Assembly (NCBI GenBank): GCA_963169195.1
Contig: CAUJDN010000045.1
Coordinates: 1-64,000, forward strand
Reading direction: 5' to 3'
DNA from: Acidobacteriota bacterium
Lineage (GTDB): Bacteria; Acidobacteriota; Vicinamibacteria; Vicinamibacterales; UBA2999
Length of the DNA: 64,000 nucleotides
The notes under the pieces were generated by a model, which saw only the letters and a program-made list of their open reading frames with translations, searched no databases and was not told where the DNA came from. The translations under genes were made by a program, and so were the position numbers. Of this stretch, positions 30,700-38,926 are shown in pieces (the first letter of the stretch is position 1; every line of letters starts with the position of its first letter).

Positions 30700-33561
30700 G
30701 TGAACAGGATCACACGGCAGGTGGCGCTCGTGGGAGCGGTCGTCACGCTGGCGCTGTCGGGGCCGACGGCCCTCGACGCGCGATCGGCGGGCCAGTCGCC
30801 GGCCGCCTCGACGCTGGCGGTCGCCGGGCTCGAGCGTGCCGTCGAGATCCGGCGCGATCGGTGGGGCATCAACCACATCTCCGCGCAGACCGAAGCGGAC
30901 CTCTTCTTCGCCCAGGGGTATGCCGCGGCGAAGGACCGGCTGTTCCAGTTCGAGCTCTGGCGCCGGCAGGCCACCGGCACGGTGGCCGAGATCCTCGGGC
31001 GACGCGAGCTGGCGCGCGACCGGGGCACACGGCTGCACATGTTCCGCGGCGATCTGGACGCCGAGCTCAACCACTATCACCCGCGCGGGAAGCTCATCGT
31101 CGAGTCGTTCGTCCGCGGGGTGAACGCGTACATCGCCGAGACCGAGCGCACGCCGTCTCTCCTGCCCCTGGAGTTCAGGATGCTGGGCATCACGCCCGGG
31201 CGATGGACGCCGGCGGTCGTCATCTCGCGGCACCAGAGCCTCACGGCCAACATCACGGATGAGGTGCGCTCCATGCGCGCCCTGAAGACGATGAGCCCCG
31301 AGGCGCTGCGCGAGCTGATGTACTTCCAGGGCGGCGAGCCGGTGTTCGCGCCCGACGCCGCGCTGGATCCGAAGGTCTTCCCCGACAACGTGCTGGAGCT
31401 CTACAGCGCCTTCCGCAGCGCAGTCGAGTTCAGGCCGGAGGACGTGGCGGCCGAGTTCCGCCGCGCCGAGGCCCCGGCGGCCGCGCCGGCGGAGGCGGGC
31501 GAGCCCGACGACGCCTCCATCGACCCGCGCGACATCGGCTCGAACAACTGGGTCGTGAGCGGCGCGCGCACGCAGAGCACGTATCCCATCATGGCCAACG
31601 ACCCGCACCGCGTGCAGGGCGCCCCGTCGCTCCGCTACTGGGTGCACCTGGTCGGTCCCGGATGGAACGTGATTGGCGGCGGCGAGCCCGTGCTGCCCGG
31701 CGTCTCCATCGGCCACAACGAGTACGGCGCGTGGGGCCTCACCATCTTCGGCAACGACAACGAGGACCTCTACGTCTACGACGTGAACCCGGGTAATCCG
31801 AACGAGTATCGCCACCAGGGACGGTGGGAAGCGATGCGGATCGTCGCGGACACCGTCCCGGTGAAGGGCGAGAAGCCGGAAGCCGTGGAACTGAAGTACA
31901 CGCGCCACGGCCCCGTGATCTTCGAAGATCGGGTGAACCGCAAGGCGTACGCCGTTCGCGCGGCATGGATGGAACCGGGCTCGGCGCCGTACCTGGGCAG
32001 CCTCCGCATGAACCAGGCGCGCACGTGGGAGGAGTTCCGCGAGGCGTGCGGCTACAGCCGCATGCCGGCCGAGAACATGGTGTGGGCGGATCGCACCGGC
32101 ACCATCGGCTGGCAGGCGGCGGGCATCCAGCCGCTGCGCCGCAACTGGAGCGGCCTGCTGCCCGTGCCGGGCGACGGGCGCTACGAATGGGACGGCTTTC
32201 TCCCCATCACGGCGCTGCCGCACGAAGTGAACCCCGCGCGCGGCTTCGTGGCGACCGCCAACCATTACCTGTTCCCGAACGACTATCCGTATCCCGAGGC
32301 CCGGCACTACACGTGGGCCGACCCGTATCGGGCGTCGCGCATCACCGAGGTGCTGGGGTCGGGCCGCCTGTTCAGCGTGGCCGAGATGGCGCGGCTGCAG
32401 AACGACGACCTGTCGCTCCCGGCGCGCGCCCTGGTGCCGCTGTTGAAGGACCTGCCGCTGGCGAACGCCGCGTCCGCGAAGGCGCGCGACCAGCTGATGG
32501 CGTGGGACTTCGTGATGGACAGGAGCTCGGTGCCCGCGGGTATCCACGCCATGTGGCAACGGCGCCTGCTCGCCAACCTGCGCGAACGGCTGGTCCCCGA
32601 GGCCGCGCGCGCCGTGCTCGGCCAGGGGGCCGTCTCGCTCAAACGCGCCATCGACTGGCTGTACGCCCCGGACGGCCGCTTCGGCGCGGATCCGACGGCC
32701 GCGCGCGACGCGCTGGTCGCGCGCAGCCTGGACGAGGCTGTAGCCGAACTCACCAAGCGCTTCGGGCCCGACATGGCGAAGTGGCCGTGGGGCCAGGAGG
32801 GCTATCACCACGCCCTGATCCGTCACCCGCTCGCCGCCGCGGTGAACGACGCCACGCGCGCGAAGCTCACCGTCGGCCCGGCGCCGCGCGGCGGCGACGG
32901 CACCACGGTGAGCGCCACGGGCAGCGGCGACAACCAGACCTCCGGCGGCTCGTTCAAGCTGATCGCCGACACCGAGGACTGGGACAATTCGATCGGAATC
33001 AACACGCCCGGTCAGTCGGGGGATCCTGACAACACGTTCTACCGGAACCTGTTCGACCTGTGGGCGAAGGGACGCTACTTTCCCGTCGCATACTCTCGCA
33101 AGAAAGTGGAGTCGGTGACCGAGAGCGTCACCGAGCTGCGCCCGGCGCCGGCGAGCACGCAGCAGCGAGGGGGGGCACGGAGGTTCCGGGGGGTTCGGGG
33201 GTTCGGAGGTTCGGAGGTTCGGAGGTTCGGAGGTTCGGAGGTTCGGAGGTTCGGAGGTTCGGAGGTTCGGAGGTTCGGAGGTTCGGAGGTTCGGAGGTTC
33301 GGAGGTTCGGGGGTTCGGAGGTTCGGAGGTTCGGAGGTTCCGGGGTCTCAAGTTCCCGGGTTCGGGCGTTGCGGTTCTGATGTTCGCACGGCCACAGCGC
33401 CGTGCCCCCAGAACCCCAGAACCCCAGAACCTCAGAACCTCCGAACCCCAGAACCCCCGAACCCGTCGTCTTCGCTCTCGCGACGTGCGGGTCAGCCGCC
33501 CAGGACGCCGGGCTCCCAGGAGGGCTGCACGGTGGCGCCCCACATGTCGCGCGCACCGTAG
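30700..33561 (+). CDS. Penicillin acylase family (Ntn-hydrolase) protein with a repeat-derived C-terminal tail
   Basis: 953 aa from GTG 30700, which has GGAGG seven nt upstream. A signal peptide (VALVGAVVTLALSGPTALDARSAG) is followed by the alpha chain (VEIRRDRWGINHISAQTEADLFFAQGYAAAKDRLFQFE). The autocleavage site is DIGSNNWVVSG, where Ser becomes the N-terminal nucleophile of the beta chain. PHRVQGAPSLRYWVHLVG and PVLPGVSIGHNEYGAWG are the oxyanion region. The enzyme domain ends near VAYSRKKVESVTESVTELR (about 33140). The remaining 140 or so residues are only translated 8-bp repeats (RRFGGSEV units), so the stop codon seems to have been lost into the array. Substrates of such periplasmic acylases include acyl-amides and quorum signals; unknown here. 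Confidence 0.87.
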   Translation: MNRITRQVALVGAVVTLALSGPTALDARSAGQSPAASTLAVAGLERAVEIRRDRWGINHISAQTEADLFFAQGYAAAKDRLFQFELWRRQATGTVAEILGRRELARDRGTRLHMFRGDLDAELNHYHPRGKLIVESFVRGVNAYIAETERTPSLLPLEFRMLGITPGRWTPAVVISRHQSLTANITDEVRSMRALKTMSPEALRELMYFQGGEPVFAPDAALDPKVFPDNVLELYSAFRSAVEFRPEDVAAEFRRAEAPAAAPAEAGEPDDASIDPRDIGSNNWVVSGARTQSTYPIMANDPHRVQGAPSLRYWVHLVGPGWNVIGGGEPVLPGVSIGHNEYGAWGLTIFGNDNEDLYVYDVNPGNPNEYRHQGRWEAMRIVADTVPVKGEKPEAVELKYTRHGPVIFEDRVNRKAYAVRAAWMEPGSAPYLGSLRMNQARTWEEFREACGYSRMPAENMVWADRTGTIGWQAAGIQPLRRNWSGLLPVPGDGRYEWDGFLPITALPHEVNPARGFVATANHYLFPNDYPYPEARHYTWADPYRASRITEVLGSGRLFSVAEMARLQNDDLSLPARALVPLLKDLPLANAASAKARDQLMAWDFVMDRSSVPAGIHAMWQRRLLANLRERLVPEAARAVLGQGAVSLKRAIDWLYAPDGRFGADPTAARDALVARSLDEAVAELTKRFGPDMAKWPWGQEGYHHALIRHPLAAAVNDATRAKLTVGPAPRGGDGTTVSATGSGDNQTSGGSFKLIADTEDWDNSIGINTPGQSGDPDNTFYRNLFDLWAKGRYFPVAYSRKKVESVTESVTELRPAPASTQQRGGARRFRGVRGFGGSEVRRFGGSEVRRFGGSEVRRFGGSEVRRFGGSGVRRFGGSEVPGSQVPGFGRCGSDVRTATAPCPQNPRTPEPQNLRTPEPPNPSSSLSRRAGQPPRTPGSQEGCTVAPHMSRAP
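33182..33345 (+). repeat. 8-bp tandem array TTCGGAGG, left arm of a large inverted repeat
   Basis: About twenty copies of GGTTCGGA/GGTTCGGG in the 3' part of the penicillin acylase frame. The array is open in all frames. Complementary units follow at 33406-33463. Confidence 0.95.
33386..33405. terminator. Hairpin at the turning point between two opposed repeat arrays
   Basis: GCACGGC and GCCGTGC form a perfect 7-bp stem with a 6-nt loop, exactly where the repeat orientation flips. It could stop transcription from both convergent genes; there is no T-run, so this is tentative. Confidence 0.4.
33406..33463 (-). repeat. 8-bp array CCCCAGAA/CCTCCGAA, right arm of the inverted repeat
   Basis: About seven units whose minus-strand reading is GGTTCTGG/GGTTCGGA, the same family as the left array but facing the DinB gene. 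Confidence 0.9.
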
Positions 33562-34082
33562 CGCTCGTACAGGATCATGAGATGGTGCTGGCTGTGCCCG
33601 GCGAGGATCCAGCAGAGGGCCCGGGCCGTGACCGCCATGTCGTTCGCCAGGGCCGAGCGGGCGAGCGCGGCCTCGTCCAGCGAATGGACGAGCGCGAGCG
33701 TCGCCGCGCGGACCGCCAGCAGCTCGTGCACGATGTGCTTGATCGGGCGGTGGTGATGCGGCGCCGCCGCGGCCCACTGGCGCTCGTCGAAGCCGGCCAG
33801 CGGCGTCGTGTCGGCCCGCGCGATGCGCAGCAGGCGATATCCGAACACGCGCTCGGCGTCCGAGATGTGCCCGAGCACCTCCTTCACGCTCCACTTGCCT
33901 TCCTGGTAGCGGAACGAGGCCTTCGCGTCGTTCAGCCCCTCGAACCGCCGGATGTCGGCGCGTTGCGCCTCGAGCGCCGCCAGCGGCCCACTCGCGGGGA
34001 CCCTGTTGATGTAGCCGGCGTAGAAGAACCCGAACTCGTCGGGGTCGGGCAGAGCGATCGGGGGGGCGGGCCGGTGGCGCAT
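33492..34082 (-). CDS. DinB-like four-helix metalloprotein
   Basis: 196 aa of the DinB/YfiT family. SVKEVLGHISDAERVFGYR, HHHRPIKHIVHELLAVRAA and LAGHSQHHLMILYERYG place the three His of the usual metal site (one His per helix, then the HxxHH-like end). Members include thiol transferases (BacA/MST-type) and damage-induced proteins; the role here is unknown. The ATG at 34082 has TAGAGT seven nt upstream, overlapping the stop of the ArsA-type gene. It ends inside the last 70 nt of the convergent penicillin acylase frame. Confidence 0.82.
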   Translation of the reverse strand: MRHRPAPPIALPDPDEFGFFYAGYINRVPASGPLAALEAQRADIRRFEGLNDAKASFRYQEGKWSVKEVLGHISDAERVFGYRLLRIARADTTPLAGFDERQWAAAAPHHHRPIKHIVHELLAVRAATLALVHSLDEAALARSALANDMAVTARALCWILAGHSQHHLMILYERYGARDMWGATVQPSWEPGVLGG

Positions 34083-34089
34083 GACAAGG

Positions 34090-34095
34090 ACTCTA
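34090..34095 (-). promoter_or_regulatory. -10-like box (TAGAGT) of the DinB gene
   Basis: Minus-strand TAGAGT, whose first bases are the stop codon of the ArsA-type ATPase, with 7 nt to the DinB ATG. Confidence 0.35.
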
Positions 34096-35019
34096 TCCGG
34101 GGAACAGGGCGGTCGCAATCGTCCCGAGCGTCTCGAGGCCGTGCACGTCGCGAGGCAGCTGCGGCACCCGCAGGACCGGCACGTCCGTGAAGCGCCGGTC
34201 GATCTCCTCCAGGTAGACGCGCTCCTGAGCCTGGCGGGCCACGAGGAACGGGTCCGCGCTGGCGGTCGGCAGCACGCGGTTCACCACCAGCGCCCCCACG
34301 CGCACCCCCGCCTCGTCCAGCTGCGCCAGTGCGCGCGCCGTCTCCTCGATGGGCAGCCGCTCGGCGAGCAGCACCAGCACGAACGCCGTGACGCGTGGAC
34401 TGACCAGACGCGCGCGGAACTCGCGCAGCCGCGTCAGCCGCTCGGCCAGCGACTCCAGGATGGGGTCGTGCCTGTCGTCCTGCTCCACACCGAGCATCGC
34501 CCGCCTCGAGCGCGACAGGGCGCGAATCCACGCCTCCATCAGCTCGGGCATCCGGATGAGCCGCAGCGTGTGGCCCGTCGGCGCCGTGTCGAAGACCAGC
34601 AGGTCGAACCGGTCGTCCTCCCCCCGGATGAGCGATCCGATGCGGTCGAAGAGCGCCACCTCCTCGGCCGCCGGCATGCTCGCCGCCAGGTCGATCTGAC
34701 GGTACGCCTCCGCGAGGATCCGGTGCCCGAACAGCGACGTGATGCGGTCCTTCACCTCGGCCACGTAGCGGGCCGACTCCCGGGCGGCGTCGATCTCGAC
34801 GGCGTGCAGGCGCGGCCGCACCTCGACGATGTCGGGGCCGATCGGGCGGTCGAAGATGTCCGCCGTGTTGTGCGCGGGATCGGTGGACACCAGGAGCACG
34901 CGCCGTCCCGCGCGGCTCGCCGCCAGCGCGGTGGCGGAGGCGCTCGTGGTCTTCCCCACGCCGCCCTTGCCGCCGAAGAACAGGACCTTCCGATCGAGCA
35001 GGCGCGCCGGGTCCTCCAT
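34093..35019 (-). CDS. ArsA/GET3-type ATPase
   Basis: 308-aa SIMIBI-class ATPase. The deviant Walker A is FFGGKGGVGKTTSASATALAAS; switch I is VSTDPAHNTADIF and switch II is FDTAPTGHTLRLIRMPE. The C-terminal part ends RVPQLPRDVHGLETL, as in single-domain ArsA-like proteins. No arsenite-binding Cys triad is seen, so arsenite efflux is unlikely; handling of a hydrophobic or metal-bound client is more plausible. The ATG (35019) shares its A with the stop of the upstream CC-terminated gene (TGATG), so the pair is translationally coupled. Confidence 0.85.
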   Translation of the reverse strand: MEDPARLLDRKVLFFGGKGGVGKTTSASATALAASRAGRRVLLVSTDPAHNTADIFDRPIGPDIVEVRPRLHAVEIDAARESARYVAEVKDRITSLFGHRILAEAYRQIDLAASMPAAEEVALFDRIGSLIRGEDDRFDLLVFDTAPTGHTLRLIRMPELMEAWIRALSRSRRAMLGVEQDDRHDPILESLAERLTRLREFRARLVSPRVTAFVLVLLAERLPIEETARALAQLDEAGVRVGALVVNRVLPTASADPFLVARQAQERVYLEEIDRRFTDVPVLRVPQLPRDVHGLETLGTIATALFPG

Positions 35020-35342
35020 CAACAGCAGGGCAGGTTGCCGAGCGGCGACCGATCCATCCCCATCCGGCGATGCCACAGGTGGAACTGGTCCAGCAGGTAG
35101 GGGTAGAGGTCGAGCATGTAGAGGGTGGCCGGGTTCGGCAGGCCGACGACTTCCATGTAGCAGAGGAGCAGGAACAGATCGTTCAGCTCGTTGGCCTGCG
35201 CCCGCAGCTCTCGCTCGTAGTGGCTGTACGCGATGCCGTGCACGAAGTCGCGAATGTTCCTGCCGACGGGCACCCGGGGATCATAGACCAAGGGGTCAGG
35301 GATCAGGGGGTCGGGGATCAGGGCCTCGAGGATCGCGGACAT
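35019..35342 (-). CDS. Small CC-terminated protein coupled to the ArsA-type ATPase
   Basis: 107 aa ending GNLPCC-stop. The conserved-looking core is RNIRDFVHGIAYSHYEREL, NELNDLFLLLCYMEVVGLP and LYMLDLYPYLLDQFHLWHRR, amphipathic helices rich in aromatic residues. The terminal Cys-Cys before the stop matches what I recall of the cory-CC-star family, which accompanies ArsA-type ATPases. The N-terminal IPDPLIPDPLVYDP is coded by the GATCCCC/GACCCC repeat, so the true start could lie after it (a GTG at VPVGRN). Its tail Cys pair could bind metal or carry a modification. Confidence 0.7.
   Translation of the reverse strand: MSAILEALIPDPLIPDPLVYDPRVPVGRNIRDFVHGIAYSHYERELRAQANELNDLFLLLCYMEVVGLPNPATLYMLDLYPYLLDQFHLWHRRMGMDRSPLGNLPCC
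35291..35323 (-). repeat. GATCCCC/GACCCC repeat within the CC-terminated gene
   Basis: Two rounds of a roughly 16-bp unit (minus strand CCTGATCCCCGACCCC) lie in or just before the start of the CC-terminated gene. The same words occur after the 30-aa peptide at 29.07 kb. Confidence 0.65.
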
Positions 35343-35413
35343 TGCCACGGTGCTGGTTGGCAGGTGCTGCAGATTCCGCGCACCGCCAGGCACGGATCCC
35401 GGCTTCCTGTTCC

Positions 35414-37984
35414 CTACATGTTCACCCAGTACGTGAACTTGACCAGGAACACGTTGCGGGACGGCGAGCGGAACAGCCCGCCGACGTCGCGGTTGAACTG
35501 GAACGTCCCGTGGTCGCTGACGTCATCGAAGCGGCCCTGCTGCCACACGAGGAAGAGCTGCGAGCCCGGCTTGTACTCCCACCGCAGCACGTTCGTCGTC
35601 CGGAACGAGCGGATGTTGAAGTCGGCCGGGCCCGTGTAGTCGTACGGCCGGTAGCGGTCCGGGTAGCGGGCGGCGCGGCCGTCCACCAGCTCGCGGAACG
35701 TCGAGTAGTCGCCGGCGGACACGAACGGCTCGGCGTAGGTCTGCAGCGACAGATTCGGCGTCATCGTGTAGTTGAAGCGCAGCGTCATCGCCACCGTCTT
35801 CTGATCGATGCGGCCGAACACGTAGTGCCGCGCGCCGTCGGCGTCGTCGACGTTCGAGACCCACTGCGCATCGTCCTCGTTGCGCTCGTAGCGAAGCCCG
35901 GCGGAGAGCGCGAGCGCCGAGGATGGCCGGAGATTGATCGACGGGTTCATGTGGCGCCGCGCCGTGCCCTGGCCGTCCGCCTCGTAGTAGCCGTTGTAGC
36001 TGAAGGAGAGCGCCTTCCGGTGGTCGGTGTTGGCGTAGAACCAGACGCCGCGACTGGCGTTGCCGAGCACGCCGGGCCCGCCGCGAGTGATGCGATCCCG
36101 GAACGGCGCGCTGTTGAGGTTGACGCCCATGCCGACGTTGTACTGGTTGACGAACGTCCAGTGCGTGTTGATGTTCCCGCCCGAGAACAGGCGGTCCCCG
36201 CCGAAGTTCCAGCCCGCCCACTGGTTGACGTTGATGTTCCAGTTGCGGACGAAGCGACCCGGGACGAAGTCGCGGTACTGGAACCAGTTGCTCACCGTGC
36301 GCTCGTCGGCGCGGCGCTGGAAGCCCAGATCGTTGCTGTCGAAGCCGGGGCTCTTGTAGCCGGCGGAGGTGTTGAACCGCGTGCGATCCCCCGCGATCTT
36401 GCCGAACGACACCGACCCGGCATGGCCGCTCAGCGTCGTCGCCAGCGGGTCCACGTCCGTGTAGTCGGAATCCGGCCGCTGGTACGAGTGCACGGCGTTC
36501 TGCTGCAGCCGCGCGATGGCCTCGGGACTGCCGCGCAGGTGGCTCCCCGCCCAGAACCCGGAGATGCTGTACGCGCGCGACAGGCGCCAGTCGTAGTCCA
36601 CGCCACCGGCATACGCGTTGTCCGACAGGAAGCTCACGTCGTTGGTGACCTGCCGGTTGGTGGACGTGAGCATGAAGCCCAGCGCCGACTGGTTGGCGTA
36701 CTCGCGGCGGACGCGAGCGACGCTGTACGACGTCAGCGGCTCCACGCGCTGCAGGCGGCGATCGATGCCGCCGGGCCCGGCGATGACCGCGTCCTCGCGC
36801 ACGGTCACCGCCTGCAGGCCGCCCACCGAGAAGCGCCCGATCCGGCCGGTCAGCTTGGCGGCGCCAAGGATCGTGGCCGTGTCGGGCGAGGTCGAGAACT
36901 CCCCGTCACCGGCGTCGGGCGACCCCTGCGGCGCACGGCCGATGCGGCGCGAATAGAAGAGGCCCGTGCAGTTGCCGTCGTTGCAGTCCATGTTGAAGCG
37001 GAAGGTGCCGGACCCCTCCACGAAGAAGGGCCGCCGCTCGGGAAAGAACGCCTCGAAGGCGTCGAGGTTGACCACCGCCGGGTCCGCCTCCACCTGGCCG
37101 AAATCAGGGTTCACCGTGGCGGTGAGCGTGAGGCCGGGCGTCACCGCGTACTTCAGGTCCAGTCCCAGCGCCCCGCCCGGGTCGGGCGACCTCGCCAGCG
37201 TGTTGCCGGCATCCACGGCGTGCGTGTCGAGCTTGCCCACGGTGTACGGCATCAGCTCGAGCCGCCGGGGCGAGCCGCCCAGCCGTATGCCCTGCAGCTC
37301 GCCGAACTGCGACACGAAGCCGTTCGCGTTGCGGGAGAGCAGCGGCCACGTCGAGATCTCGTTCAGCCGGCCCACCTCGCGAACGATCGCCAAGCCCACG
37401 GGCCCGCCCTCGGTGCCGTTGAAGCGGAGCTGCGAGAAGGGTATGCGGAACTCGGCACGCCATCCCTCCCGGTCCCGCGCCACCTGCACGTCCCACACGG
37501 CGTCCCAGCTGTCGTCGCTCGGCCCGTCGTTGAAGTAGTACCGGTCGCGCTTCACACCGACCGGATTCACGGCGAACTCGTAGGCCGAGCGCCGGTCGAG
37601 GTACGAGTCCACGATGACCTTCACCCAGTCGGACGGCGAGTGCTGATCGCGGCGCGTCAGGATGCCGACGATGCGGTCGGGCTCGGAGTCGAAGGCGCGA
37701 ATGGCGACGTAGAGCGCCGCGCCGTCGAAGGCCACACGCGCCTCGGTGGCGTGGCTGGGCGGCTGCCCTTCCGCAGGCTCACGCTGGATGAAGTCGGTGA
37801 TGCGTCCCGCGCGCTCCCAGGTGCTCTCGTCCATCCGCCCGTCGATGACCATGGGCTCGCCTTCGGCGACCGGCACGGCGGCAGCGCTGGCCACCATCCG
37901 GGCCGCACTTCGGGCAGTGACCGGCACCCAGGCCACGGCCGCCAGCACCGCGATCGGGAGCCACACCCGACGGTCCATCCGCAT
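35414..37984 (-). CDS. DUF5916 outer-membrane protein with N-terminal CBM9-like domain
   Basis: 856 aa. The signal peptide is WLPIAVLAAVAWVPVTARSAA. A CBM9-like beta-sandwich follows (DGRMDESTWERAGRITDFIQ, ATEARVAFDGAALYVAIRAFD, EFRIPFSQLRF). A long C-terminal region of the DUF5916 type then shows barrel-like strands (FFPERRPFFVEGSGTF, RFNMDCNDGNCTGLFYSRRI) and ends FLVKFTYWVNM with a terminal aromatic. Members are common in Acidobacteriota and Bacteroidota; function unknown, possibly glycan or peptide handling at the outer membrane. The start is the ATG at 37984 (alternatively 37978). It is divergent from an AraC-family regulator, which may control it. Confidence 0.85.
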   Translation of the reverse strand: MRMDRRVWLPIAVLAAVAWVPVTARSAARMVASAAAVPVAEGEPMVIDGRMDESTWERAGRITDFIQREPAEGQPPSHATEARVAFDGAALYVAIRAFDSEPDRIVGILTRRDQHSPSDWVKVIVDSYLDRRSAYEFAVNPVGVKRDRYYFNDGPSDDSWDAVWDVQVARDREGWRAEFRIPFSQLRFNGTEGGPVGLAIVREVGRLNEISTWPLLSRNANGFVSQFGELQGIRLGGSPRRLELMPYTVGKLDTHAVDAGNTLARSPDPGGALGLDLKYAVTPGLTLTATVNPDFGQVEADPAVVNLDAFEAFFPERRPFFVEGSGTFRFNMDCNDGNCTGLFYSRRIGRAPQGSPDAGDGEFSTSPDTATILGAAKLTGRIGRFSVGGLQAVTVREDAVIAGPGGIDRRLQRVEPLTSYSVARVRREYANQSALGFMLTSTNRQVTNDVSFLSDNAYAGGVDYDWRLSRAYSISGFWAGSHLRGSPEAIARLQQNAVHSYQRPDSDYTDVDPLATTLSGHAGSVSFGKIAGDRTRFNTSAGYKSPGFDSNDLGFQRRADERTVSNWFQYRDFVPGRFVRNWNINVNQWAGWNFGGDRLFSGGNINTHWTFVNQYNVGMGVNLNSAPFRDRITRGGPGVLGNASRGVWFYANTDHRKALSFSYNGYYEADGQGTARRHMNPSINLRPSSALALSAGLRYERNEDDAQWVSNVDDADGARHYVFGRIDQKTVAMTLRFNYTMTPNLSLQTYAEPFVSAGDYSTFRELVDGRAARYPDRYRPYDYTGPADFNIRSFRTTNVLRWEYKPGSQLFLVWQQGRFDDVSDHGTFQFNRDVGGLFRSPSRNVFLVKFTYWVNM

Positions 37985-38070
37985 GCCACGTGTAGACGGC
38001 GTGGCCGCGCAGTTGGTTGGCTCAAGCCGAAACGGGACCCGGCGATTCTTGCGAGGAAGATTCAAGATAT

Positions 38071-38083
38071 ATTTCAATGAAAT
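38071..38083. promoter_or_regulatory. ATTTCA-A-TGAAAT palindrome at the regulator start
   Basis: A perfect 6+6 palindrome in an AT-rich island within otherwise GC-rich DNA, between the DUF5916 gene and the AraC-family gene and overlapping the regulator's ATG. It is a candidate operator for autoregulation. Confidence 0.4.
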
Positions 38084-38888
38084 GTCTAATTTGAGACCGA
38101 TGGCTGATATCGCGGGTGCACTGTCAAAACACCTGAAAATCAGCCACTTCCCCCCTCTCTCGGCCATCGAGCACGTCCACGACAGGCCGCTGCTGCTGTG
38201 GGCCGACGCGCCGCTGATGGTCCACACCCGCGCCGGCGCCTGGGCCGTTCCCCGGGGACGAATGGTGTGGCTGACGGCATGGACGCGATTTCGGCTTCAG
38301 GCCGAGGTGCCCGTCCACGCCGAGGCCCTGCTCCTGGACCCGGTCAGGGCCCGGGCGGTCACCCGTGCGTCCGCGGTGCTGGGCGATGACGAGGTGCTGG
38401 AGGCGATCGTGCGCCACGCCACGCGACAGACCGCCCTGGAGGCTGGCGCGCCCGGGGACCGACGCCTCTTCGCCGTGCTCCTCGATCGCATCGAGGTCGC
38501 GCGCGGCCTTCCGCTGCTCGTACGGGCGCCGCTGAAGGGGCGCCTGGCGTCGGTCGTCGAGCTGGGCGCGCACGTGGCCGAGGGGCGCGTCCCCTCGGTC
38601 GCGGACCTGGCGTTGTCGATGGGCACGAGTCGAAAGACGGTAGAGCGCGCCTTCGCCCGCGATGTCGGGCTCACCGCGGGGCGCTGGCGTCAGCAGGTGC
38701 GCCTGACGCGCGCCGCCGCACTGCTCTCAGGGGGGCGCCGCGTCGCTGATGTCGCGCGCGAGATTGGCTACCGCTCACCGAGCGCCTTCGTGGCGGCCTT
38801 CCGCAAGGCGATGGGCACGACACCCCGGCGCTTTGCCGGAAGCCCGGGACACGGCAACCGGCCGAGGCCCGGCGACGGGCAGACGTAG
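38082..38888 (+). CDS. AraC-family transcriptional regulator
   Basis: 268 aa. An N-terminal cupin-like sensing region (LMVHTRAGAWAVPRGRMVWLTAW, VPVHAEALLLDP) is followed by two helix-turn-helix units: SVADLALSMGTSRKTVERAFARDVGLTAGRWRQQVRL and RRVADVAREIGYRSPSAFVAAFRKAMGTTPRRF, the latter matching the AraC signature. It is likely to bind the divergent gap shared with the DUF5916 gene. ATG 38082 lies within a palindrome; ATG 38100 is an alternative. No clear ribosome binding site. Confidence 0.9.
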   Translation: MSNLRPMADIAGALSKHLKISHFPPLSAIEHVHDRPLLLWADAPLMVHTRAGAWAVPRGRMVWLTAWTRFRLQAEVPVHAEALLLDPVRARAVTRASAVLGDDEVLEAIVRHATRQTALEAGAPGDRRLFAVLLDRIEVARGLPLLVRAPLKGRLASVVELGAHVAEGRVPSVADLALSMGTSRKTVERAFARDVGLTAGRWRQQVRLTRAAALLSGGRRVADVAREIGYRSPSAFVAAFRKAMGTTPRRFAGSPGHGNRPRPGDGQT

Positions 38889-38926
38889 GAAGTCCGGGAT
38901 CGGACACTGCCGACTCCCGATCGTGT

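Noticed and set aside
33182-33463. Possible CRISPR array or phase-variable gene made of repeats
   Set aside because: Units of 8 bp without spacers; no cas genes in the window. The apparent repeat protein appears in all frames, which shows it is a by-product.
29173-33894. A single very long minus-strand frame (over 1500 codons) spanning argH, the penicillin acylase gene and the repeat arrays
   Set aside because: Only the argH part is protein-like. The rest is the antisense of the acylase gene and the frame-neutral 8-bp repeats.
34093-35019. Arsenite efflux ATPase
   Set aside because: The ATPase motifs fit, but there is no Cys triad and no arsB, arsC, arsD or arsR nearby.
34829-38080. A long plus-strand open frame opposite the DUF5916 gene
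   Set aside because: It is rich in Arg, His and Val in the way typical of antisense frames in GC-rich DNA. The minus strand encodes a full DUF5916 protein with a signal peptide.
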